Part shown: positions 1 through 5,696 of the stretch, one piece after another | Position numbering within the stretch: position 1 is the stretch's first letter | Layout: each line of letters starts with the position of its first letter | Notes under the pieces: model-generated | Told to the model about the DNA's origin: nothing | Databases searched by the model: none | What the model saw: only the letters and a program-made list of their open reading frames with translations | Translations under genes and position numbers: made by a program | Assembly: GCA_937942935.1 (NCBI GenBank) | Contig: CALDGT010000570.1 | Location: 1-6,286 of the forward strand | Direction: 5' to 3' | Origin: an uncultured Chloroflexota bacterium | GTDB taxonomy: Bacteria > Chloroflexota > Anaerolineae > Aggregatilineales > Phototrophicaceae | Length of the DNA stretch: 6,286 nucleotides

Positions 1-30
1 AAGGGGAAAAACTGTTTTCAGGTAGATTTT

Positions 31-62
31 AGCCCCCTCAGCCACTATGTCGGGAGGGGGTT
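31..62. other. GC-rich hairpin downstream of the propeller gene, possible terminator
   Basis: CCCCCTC (33-39) pairs perfectly with GAGGGGG (54-60), seven base pairs around a 14-base loop, with a G-T and an A-T pair extending it outward. It lies about 50 bases past the propeller gene stop. Neither strand has a U-run directly after the stem, so it is not a textbook intrinsic terminator; it could stop transcription with a factor or protect the 3' end. The rest of 1-112 shows no gene. Confidence 0.35.
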
Positions 63-112
63 GGGTTCAATACACAAATTGTAGCGCGTAGGGGCATGAG
101 GTGCAACAAAAT

Positions 113-1069
113 TTATTTTTTATTCGGCAACGGGTATTCCGGTTGGGTGGTGACATACACCATCAGCCAGCGACCATCTGGCAATTGTGCCACCGCAGGG
201 TCTTTGACCCCTTCCGCCTCAAATCCGCCGTCCGCATCCATTTCGAGGCGAATCCCGTCCTCAAGCGTCCATGTTTCGCCATCTGTCGTAAAAAATGAGA
301 CGATGTGTGCATTACCCGGTACTTGTTGGAAGCCATAATAGCGATACCCACCCTCAACCGCCACACCATTTGACATAATGATGCGGTCATTGACAAAATC
401 ATCCACACGAGTGAAACTCAAACCGTCATCTGATATCCCGTGAAAATTTTCGCCCGGTATCCCACCCGCGAAATAATGCCATGTATCCCCAATTTGCAAC
501 ACATTCACATCCAACGCGCCATGAAAATCGGTGCTGAACACCTCGCCCACATACACGAAATGATACCCATCATCTGATGTGGCGACATGCGACCCCGCGT
601 ATTGCATGGGCGGAATTTGTGAGGTGAAATAGAGGCGATATTCGCCATCTTCCCCCATTTCGATGGTCGGGTCGGCGGGCATCCCCAACGGCTCATTATT
701 TTCGCGGGTGATGGTCACAGGGCGAAATTCCCATGTTTCGGCATCTGTGGATGAAGCAACGGCAATCCGATTATTCAATTCATCAGGACACCATGTGATG
801 TAATATACCCGAATTTCGCCATCTGGCGTGACGATGACATCTGGCACATCGGCTTGGTCAGATAAAATGGTGTTGGTTTTTTCCCATGCCAATCCATCCG
901 CGCTGAATGCCAACATCAGCCGATTTGCCCATGGACCCGCATTCACGGCATTTGGCGGAACATTGTCGCTATAGCCTGTGCATGGGGTGAATGTATCGGG
1001 TAAATCGGTTTGGGCGGTGCTGATAGAACCAAAAAGCAGTGCAATGATGATACTCGCAAGTAATTTCAT
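113..1069 (-). CDS. Secreted five-bladed beta-propeller protein, GH43/GH32-like glycosidase fold
   Basis: A 318-residue protein starting with a Sec signal peptide: basic MK, hydrophobic LLASIIIALLFG, and a likely cut after STA (residue 19). No lipobox and no other membrane segment, so it is probably exported free of the membrane. The mature part repeats a two-part motif: an Asp-box-like turn S/T-x-D-G/x-x-x-W/F at FSADGLAW (55-62), STDAETWE (107-114), TSDDGYHF (164-171), ISDDGLSF (212-219) and TTDGETWT (261-268), alternating with D-P/V strands such as PDVIVTPDGEIRVYY (76-90), ADPTIEMGEDGEYRLYF (132-148) and VKDPAVAQLPDGRWLMVY (288-305). Five turns suggest five blades, as in the arabinanase/invertase superfamily. 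Catalytic acids cannot be assigned by eye, so it may be a glycosidase, a sugar-binding protein or a non-catalytic propeller. Cys30 and Cys94 might form a disulfide. A strong AGGAGG site supports the start. Functionally unrelated to the hyp genes; the 88-base gap suggests its own transcript. Confidence 0.8.
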   Translation of the reverse strand: MKLLASIIIALLFGSISTAQTDLPDTFTPCTGYSDNVPPNAVNAGPWANRLMLAFSADGLAWEKTNTILSDQADVPDVIVTPDGEIRVYYITWCPDELNNRIAVASSTDAETWEFRPVTITRENNEPLGMPADPTIEMGEDGEYRLYFTSQIPPMQYAGSHVATSDDGYHFVYVGEVFSTDFHGALDVNVLQIGDTWHYFAGGIPGENFHGISDDGLSFTRVDDFVNDRIIMSNGVAVEGGYRYYGFQQVPGNAHIVSFFTTDGETWTLEDGIRLEMDADGGFEAEGVKDPAVAQLPDGRWLMVYVTTQPEYPLPNKK

Positions 1070-1074
1070 GATGA

Positions 1075-1081
1075 ACCTCCT
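1075..1081 (-). promoter_or_regulatory. Strong ribosome binding site for the propeller gene
   Basis: AGGAGGT on the minus strand is a near-perfect Shine-Dalgarno, ending five bases before the ATG at 1069. It is the strongest such site in the window and fixes the start just ahead of the signal peptide. Confidence 0.8.
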
Positions 1082-1127
1082 ATGGTTGCTTTCGATGTCA
1101 TCATCTTACCGCGAGATTTGTTTCATC

Positions 1128-1156
1128 TTATTACATACATGAAAATTGTTTGTAAA
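1128..1156 (-). promoter_or_regulatory. Weak candidate promoter for the propeller gene
   Basis: On the minus strand, TTTACA (1156-1151, five of six matches to the -35 consensus) is followed after 17 bases by TAATAA (1133-1128, three of six matches to the -10). TAAGAT at 1130-1125 is a better -10 but the spacing would be 20. The site starts at the hypE stop codon, in an AT-rich 88-base gap with no convincing terminator after hypE, so read-through from hypE is also possible. Confidence 0.25.
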
Positions 1157-1157
1157 A

Positions 1158-2195
1158 TCAGCAAATTCTGGGCAATTGTTCCCCGCTAAACATCTCTAAA
1201 ATGCGTTCTGCGCCAATCGGACTGGTGATGGTGGCTTGACCCGCCCGACCATCGGTCACACGCCCAATCACGCAAGCGCCCGATGTATCGGCGAATCCGC
1301 GCAAGGCATCCAACGCCAAATTCACATCATCTGGATGCACAAAGGCGATAAACCGCCCCTCATTGGCGATATACAACGGGTCGAGTCCCAAAATTTCGCA
1401 CGCCCCGCGCACCTCATCCGCCACAGGAATCGCGCTTTCTGTCAGATGAATGTGAACATTCCCTGCGCTCGCCAATTCGCATACGCCACTGGTCAACCCG
1501 CCCCGTGTGAGGTCACGCAGGCAACGCACGCGCACACCCGCTTCTATCAATGCCGATACGGGACGATGCAACGCGCACGAATCGCTTTGGATGGTCGTCT
1601 CGAATTGCAAGCCTTCACGGTCTGCCATGATTGCGATGCCATGCCTGCCCACATCCCCGCTCAAAATAATTGCATCACCCGTTTGAATGGATGTAGGCGC
1701 GATGGTTAGCTCGTGCGGGATCACACCGATACCCGTTGTGTTAATAAAAATGCCGTCTCCCTTGCCCCTATCCACGACTTTTGTATCGCCTGTGATGATG
1801 CTCACCCCGCAATCCTGCGCGGTTTTGGCGATAGATTGCACAATTTCCCACAGGGTTTGCATGGATAACCCTTCTTCGAGTATCATGCCGATGGATAAAT
1901 ATTTGGGGATTGCCCCGCACATCGCCAAATCGTTGACTGTGCCATGCACCGCCAAACTGCCAATATCCCCGCCCGCGAAAAAGAGTGGTTTGACCACATA
2001 CGAATCGGTGGTCATGGCGATTTTGCCCGTCGCGTGAATGATTGCGCCGTCATGGTCGGCAACATCAGGAAAACTGGCGCGGAACATCTTGTTGATAAGC
2101 ATATTCATCAATTTGCCCCCGCCCCCATGCGCCAGTAGCACCTGCGGATATTCGCTAATGGGGATTGGACAAGTGAAATTATCGAAATTAGTCAT
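1158..2195 (-). CDS. hypE: HypE, carbamoyl dehydratase for hydrogenase cyanide ligand synthesis
   Basis: HypE takes a carbamoyl group from HypF onto its C-terminal cysteine and dehydrates it with ATP to a thiocyanate, the source of the CN ligands passed to the HypC-HypD complex. The 345-residue protein is full length and ends in the diagnostic PRIC (342-345), with the acceptor cysteine last before a TGA stop. PurM/AIR-synthase-like motifs are present in order: HGGGGK (23-28), TTDSYVV (62-68), GGDIGSLAVHGTVNDLAM (75-92), TGDTKVVDRGKGDG (135-148), LSGDVGRHG (178-186), RDLTRGG (227-233) and ANEGR (277-281). No key residue is obviously missing. The start at 2195 has an AGAAGGA site eight bases upstream that lies in the last codons of the protease-STAND gene, whose stop is five bases away; expression is thus probably coupled to that gene. 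High GC (63% in a sampled block) sets it apart from the cassette. Confidence 0.97.
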   Translation of the reverse strand: MTNFDNFTCPIPISEYPQVLLAHGGGGKLMNMLINKMFRASFPDVADHDGAIIHATGKIAMTTDSYVVKPLFFAGGDIGSLAVHGTVNDLAMCGAIPKYLSIGMILEEGLSMQTLWEIVQSIAKTAQDCGVSIITGDTKVVDRGKGDGIFINTTGIGVIPHELTIAPTSIQTGDAIILSGDVGRHGIAIMADREGLQFETTIQSDSCALHRPVSALIEAGVRVRCLRDLTRGGLTSGVCELASAGNVHIHLTESAIPVADEVRGACEILGLDPLYIANEGRFIAFVHPDDVNLALDALRGFADTSGACVIGRVTDGRAGQATITSPIGAERILEMFSGEQLPRIC

Positions 2196-2199
2196 AAAA

Positions 2200-2208
2200 T
2201 TTATCCTT
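2200..2208. repeat. Direct repeat TTTATCCTT, hypE-side edge of the inserted cassette
   Basis: Second copy of the repeat at 5620-5628. It contains the TAA stop of the protease-STAND gene and the core of the hypE ribosome binding site. The match ends on both sides (A versus T at the left, C versus A at the right), so it is exactly nine bases. Confidence 0.4.
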
Positions 2209-5200
2209 CTATGTGCGTCAATACTTCTTCGGCATCTACTTTACCCCAGTGATACCCCATATCTTGGCTCATTTTGAGCGCGATTTGTGCTTCGCGCCGT
2301 GCATCGTTGGGTTTAGCAGCTGCCAAATATGCCCACGCCAACGCAATGCGAATATCGGCTTCATATAATCTATATTCACCTCTTTGAGCAGTGTAAAGTG
2401 CTTCATTTAGGTCTGTAAATGCCGATTCTGCATCCTTCATGTGTTTGGCAAAAAATCGTCCCCGTGCTAACAATGCCTCTATAAGAGTATCTAATTTATC
2501 TATTTTTCGTACTTGTTCGATTGCATTATTATAACTTCTGAGAGCTTTATTGAATTTACCTTTATTAGCATCTAAATCCCCTAAAATATAATAACAAAGA
2601 ATCACATCTTTCACATTTTTATACTTTTGCATGAGTTTTATATTGGCTTGTGTAACCTTATAAGCAGTTTCAATAATACCTATTCGAGATAAAAACTTTG
2701 CATAAAAAATACCCCGAATGCTATATAGGTATTTCACATTTTGCGCTCTATAGCGAGAACTTTCCTGCTCCAACTTTTCAGCATCAAGAAATAATGACAA
2801 GATACTCTCATAACTCATTTTTCCAATTAAAAATAAAGACCAAGCCTGATAACATATGGATTGGCATTTCATCAGTAAATACTCACTCATGAAGCGTTGT
2901 CTAAATCTAAAATCCATACTTTCTACTAGCTCTAGTGAATATTCCGCTATTTTAACTGCATTTTCTAATTGCCCAGATAATATATGAATATGACATACAT
3001 TGTGTTGAGAATTGCTTGCATTTCGCATATCCCTCAAATGAATACATAATTCTGCACTAAGTTGCCAAAATACTAAAGCATTATCGAATTTACCTAAACT
3101 TTGATAACAAAAAGCACAGGCATCTATTATCAAGCGTTGTTTTTTAGGATCTTTAATTATAATTTCACTATCTTGAAAAAAATCATGCAAAATATCCAGT
3201 TCTATCTTATATGCACCAAATTTCTTTGTAATGAGATTCTCAGATTTCCTATTAATTTGTTCAAACCAAATTTTAAAAGCCAACTCGTACTCCCCTGCAC
3301 GACAAAGATGATGAACAGTCTCAATATATGGTTTCAAGTCATCTAATGTTGGGATATGATTTGGTAGTTTTGGGTCGCCTGTTGCGATTGCCTGATAATA
3401 AAAGGCAATTTGCCGATGGATTCCTTGTGTGTCTGCATGTTTCATCAAAACATCATCATAATGTGACCGTATAAGCGGATGTGCGCTATACAATCTCGTC
3501 CTATTCTCAATATTGCGAATGATTAATTTTCTCGCCAACAAGTTAGCTACTAAATCATCAAATTGGTCATGGCTTAACATCATCAAAGGGGTATTGATTG
3601 TGGTAGAATTCATCGGTTTAAGAAATATCATCCCAAATGCAGGTTCTAGCACAGGAGTGCGGAAGGCACAAAAAATAGTCATAAATGCACGACCTGCATC
3701 AGATAAATTTTCATCGTAACGGCGCAACAATCGTTTTACACGGTCATAACGGCTATCTTCTTGTAGCGGGGATGGTATACCATCCTTACTTTGTGCTTCA
3801 GCGAGGTTTCCTTTATATGTGTCAACTATATCACCCGCAATTAAGCCCAATGTGAGCGCATGACCACCCCACTGTTCAATGAGTTTGGTTATTTCTTTTT
3901 CATCGCCAACTACCCCAATTTGCCGAAATAACGCCAAACCATCTGTTTCATTCATGCGGGTAATATCCACTTGTTTATAGGTGGTGATATACGCATCTAA
4001 ATCAGAAATAGGCAATCGACTGGTGATAAGGCATAAGGATGAGTGAGATAAGGCAAGAAATTTGAGCAAATCACGCAATGTCTCGCTGGTGACAATTCCC
4101 ACTCTTTCCTCATCTTGCATCACCTCAAAACCATCTAAAATGATAATATACCGATGCGGTGATTTGAGAATGGTATCTGCAATGCGATGAACACGACTTG
4201 TAGCACTTCGTTCTGCGGTAGCAATCTTTTCGCCTGCTACATATACCAGAAGGTGTTCTAAAAAAGTATCTACATTTTTATCTTGATAAAATGACCACCA
4301 AAACACACCGTCTGGCTTCTTTTGAGTATCATCCAGAATTGTTTGTACCCACTTTCTGGCAAGGCTGGTTTTGCCTTCCCCACCAAAACCGATAAGCCCC
4401 AATACACGATATTGCCGTGTATCATAATGACTCGTCAATTCTTCAAGCAATTTTTCGCGCCCAACCCATGCTTTCTCAACTTCTGGCGCACGATTCCACG
4501 CAACAGTTAATTTAGGTTGAGCGGGATTATCTATAACATTAGGTCTGGGTAATGGTGCTGGCGTTAGGGGTACAGGCAACTCACCTGTATAAAGCGGAAT
4601 GTTCATTGGGGTAAATTCAATAACGCGCATATTAACCGCTTCGGATGTATCTCGATTTTTTGATTTCGTCGTGTCTACTGTCCTTGAGATAATGCCGATG
4701 ACCGCATTGAGATTAATATCAAATACCGCCGCTCCACTCATACCCGAATCAACATCTTGAGAGATAATTTTGAATGTATTTTCTTTATTCTCACCTATCA
4801 AAATAAACGTTTCACCTATTTTGCCAGTAGCATTATCAATCCGCTTGCCTAATGGCTCACAATATCCCCAACTGCTAAATTCATGATTTCGACCTACCGC
4901 AAAGTCAGAGCTAACGAGGTAAGGTATCTGTTCTGGTGGAATAGGACTGAATTGGCTAACCAATTGCAAAACAGCTATATCATCATCGCGTTCTTTGAAA
5001 ATAGCATGAATTTTTGCTTCATCCCATTTATTTGAGATGGGAAACAGAATGTGAAATGTCTCATCAGTCACATGGTGATACGGTTTATCAATACATTTGC
5101 TAATAACATGAGCGCAGGTGATAATTTTACCATCAGATGATATAACAAATCCTGTCCCTATCCAGCTACGGCTTGCATTACATATCACCACAGTCGCAGA

Positions 5201-5251
5201 TAGTGTTGCACGACCCAATATATTATCTTCAGAATGAGGTGTATCGCTCAT
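2201..5251 (-). CDS. Trypsin-like serine protease / STAND (NB-ARC-like) NTPase / TPR protein, predicted defence effector
   Basis: A 1016-residue three-part protein. Residues about 10-215 are a trypsin-like protease: GTGFVISSDG, catalytic His48 in TCAHV, Asp91 in DDDIAVLQL and Ser172 in DSGMSGAAVFD, so the triad looks intact. A Pro-rich linker follows (about 222-246). Residues about 255-600 are a STAND switch ATPase: WVGREKLLEEL (262-272), Walker A GFGGEGKTSL (288-297), Walker B YIIILDGFE (368-376), sensor-like LITSRLP, GGHALTLGL (462-470) and a winged-helix ending AHPLIRSHY (590-598). From about 605 to the end are degenerate TPR-like helical repeats, e.g. ACAFCYQSLGKFDNALVFW and LGDLDANKGKFNKALRSYNNA, ending in a cap (GYHWGKVDAEEVL) that I recall from other TPR-STAND proteins. 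No signal peptide. Known logic of such proteins is ligand sensing by repeats, NTP-driven oligomerisation and effector activation; the antiphage role here is inferred. The TPR segment is much AT-richer than the rest. It sits between hypD and hypE. Confidence 0.92.
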   Translation of the reverse strand: MSDTPHSEDNILGRATLSATVVICNASRSWIGTGFVISSDGKIITCAHVISKCIDKPYHHVTDETFHILFPISNKWDEAKIHAIFKERDDDIAVLQLVSQFSPIPPEQIPYLVSSDFAVGRNHEFSSWGYCEPLGKRIDNATGKIGETFILIGENKENTFKIISQDVDSGMSGAAVFDINLNAVIGIISRTVDTTKSKNRDTSEAVNMRVIEFTPMNIPLYTGELPVPLTPAPLPRPNVIDNPAQPKLTVAWNRAPEVEKAWVGREKLLEELTSHYDTRQYRVLGLIGFGGEGKTSLARKWVQTILDDTQKKPDGVFWWSFYQDKNVDTFLEHLLVYVAGEKIATAERSATSRVHRIADTILKSPHRYIIILDGFEVMQDEERVGIVTSETLRDLLKFLALSHSSLCLITSRLPISDLDAYITTYKQVDITRMNETDGLALFRQIGVVGDEKEITKLIEQWGGHALTLGLIAGDIVDTYKGNLAEAQSKDGIPSPLQEDSRYDRVKRLLRRYDENLSDAGRAFMTIFCAFRTPVLEPAFGMIFLKPMNSTTINTPLMMLSHDQFDDLVANLLARKLIIRNIENRTRLYSAHPLIRSHYDDVLMKHADTQGIHRQIAFYYQAIATGDPKLPNHIPTLDDLKPYIETVHHLCRAGEYELAFKIWFEQINRKSENLITKKFGAYKIELDILHDFFQDSEIIIKDPKKQRLIIDACAFCYQSLGKFDNALVFWQLSAELCIHLRDMRNASNSQHNVCHIHILSGQLENAVKIAEYSLELVESMDFRFRQRFMSEYLLMKCQSICYQAWSLFLIGKMSYESILSLFLDAEKLEQESSRYRAQNVKYLYSIRGIFYAKFLSRIGIIETAYKVTQANIKLMQKYKNVKDVILCYYILGDLDANKGKFNKALRSYNNAIEQVRKIDKLDTLIEALLARGRFFAKHMKDAESAFTDLNEALYTAQRGEYRLYEADIRIALAWAYLAAAKPNDARREAQIALKMSQDMGYHWGKVDAEEVLTHIEG
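2204..2210 (-). promoter_or_regulatory. Ribosome binding site for hypE, inside the protease-STAND gene end
   Basis: AGAAGGA on the minus strand lies eight bases before the hypE ATG at 2195. It is formed by the last Ile-Glu-Gly codons of the protease-STAND gene, so hypE translation starts from a site within the upstream reading frame. Confidence 0.75.
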
Positions 5252-5614
5252 TTATTTTTCCTTCCAAGACAGGGTAATAGACAAATTGGCTTCTGCGGAC
5301 GCATCTACTAAGATAATTTTGCCCGACCCTGTTAGTTTTAAGCCAAATTGCATTTGTACTGTTTCAAGTGGCACATCCTTATCACTCTCACGCAAACGCC
5401 GAATCAATTGGCTCGTGTAACGTGCCATGTGGAAAATTGCGCTAAAGGCATTGGCGGTAGCTTGTTCGGTCAAATCTATAACCTTTTCAGTCACTTTTTC
5501 GCCTAAACTACTGGTATCCTTCCATGCCGAGCCATCATCTGGTGTTGTTAAATCAGTCACAACAATAGCGAGGGGATTCGTATTTTCATCAAACTCATAA
5601 GTCAACTGGGTCAT
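5252..5614 (-). CDS. Trypco1-type (trypsin-co-occurring domain 1) small protein
   Basis: A 120-residue cytoplasmic-looking protein with no signal peptide or clear membrane span. Residues 1-30 are strand-rich (VVTDL), residues about 38-77 form a probable long helix (from SLGEKVTEKV through AIFHMARYTSQLIRRL), and residues 85-117 match the end of Trypco1 (CU044_2847-like) domains: QMQFGLKLTGSGK, then DASAEANLSITLSW. From knowledge of the family, such domains are encoded beside or fused to trypsin-like proteases in predicted NTP-dependent conflict systems; no biochemical role is established to my knowledge. It lies directly upstream of a trypsin-STAND-TPR gene: its TAA stop is followed immediately by that gene's ATG, and the latter's ribosome binding site lies within its last codons, so translation is probably coupled. 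Start chosen at 5614 with AAGGAT nine bases upstream. It may be substrate, adaptor or inhibitor of the protease (inference). The family call is by eye. Confidence 0.82.
   Translation of the reverse strand: MTQLTYEFDENTNPLAIVVTDLTTPDDGSAWKDTSSLGEKVTEKVIDLTEQATANAFSAIFHMARYTSQLIRRLRESDKDVPLETVQMQFGLKLTGSGKIILVDASAEANLSITLSWKEK
5259..5265 (-). promoter_or_regulatory. Ribosome binding site for the protease-STAND gene, inside the Trypco1 gene end
   Basis: GGAAGGA on the minus strand lies seven bases before the ATG at 5251 and overlaps the Trp-Lys-Glu codons at the end of the Trypco1 gene. The TAA stop directly abuts the ATG, an arrangement that favours termination-reinitiation and a set ratio of the two proteins. 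Confidence 0.75.
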
Positions 5615-5619
5615 GGTCT

Positions 5620-5628
5620 TTTATCCTT
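5620..5628. repeat. Direct repeat TTTATCCTT, hypD-side edge of the inserted cassette
   Basis: The same nine bases, in the same orientation, occur at 2200-2208 next to hypE, so the two copies bracket the Trypco1 and protease-STAND genes. On the coding strand it reads AAGGATAAA, which includes a Shine-Dalgarno core, so part of the match could come from independent selection for ribosome binding. Confidence 0.4.
5623..5628 (-). promoter_or_regulatory. Ribosome binding site for the Trypco1 gene
   Basis: AAGGAT on the minus strand lies nine bases before the ATG at 5614 and fixes this start. It falls inside the 9-base direct repeat shared with the hypE junction. Confidence 0.65.
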
Positions 5629-5662
5629 ATGGTAAATAGAATATTATCTGCTTCTGAGGCAA

Positions 5663-5668
5663 ATTATA
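5663..5668 (-). promoter_or_regulatory. Candidate -10 box upstream of the Trypco1 gene
   Basis: The 82-base gap between hypD and the Trypco1 gene contains a perfect TATAAT on the minus strand, about 50 bases before the Trypco1 ATG. No good -35 lies at 16-18 bases; TTGATA at 5696-5691 is 22 bases away, too far for a standard sigma-70 promoter. A short inverted repeat GATAG/CTATC (5694-5690 and 5679-5675, ten bases apart) lies just upstream and could be an operator, though five bases can easily match by chance. No terminator is visible after hypD, so hyp operon transcription may simply continue through. Confidence 0.35.
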
Positions 5669-5696
5669 ACCCAAGATAGATATATCGTGCTATCAA

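Noticed and set aside
8..22. GAAAA/TTTTC small hairpin near the window start
   Set aside because: Only five A-T-rich pairs around a four-base loop, too weak to claim.
31..62. Hairpin as a standard Rho-independent terminator
   Set aside because: The stem is good but no U-run follows on either strand, so it is listed only as a hairpin of uncertain role.
1236..1709. 157-codon open frame on the plus strand opposite hypE
   Set aside because: It is an antisense shadow of a full-length, well-conserved hypE, with no recognisable protein features.
1687..2037. 116-codon open frame on the plus strand opposite hypE
   Set aside because: Antisense shadow of hypE; the translation is low-complexity and family-less.
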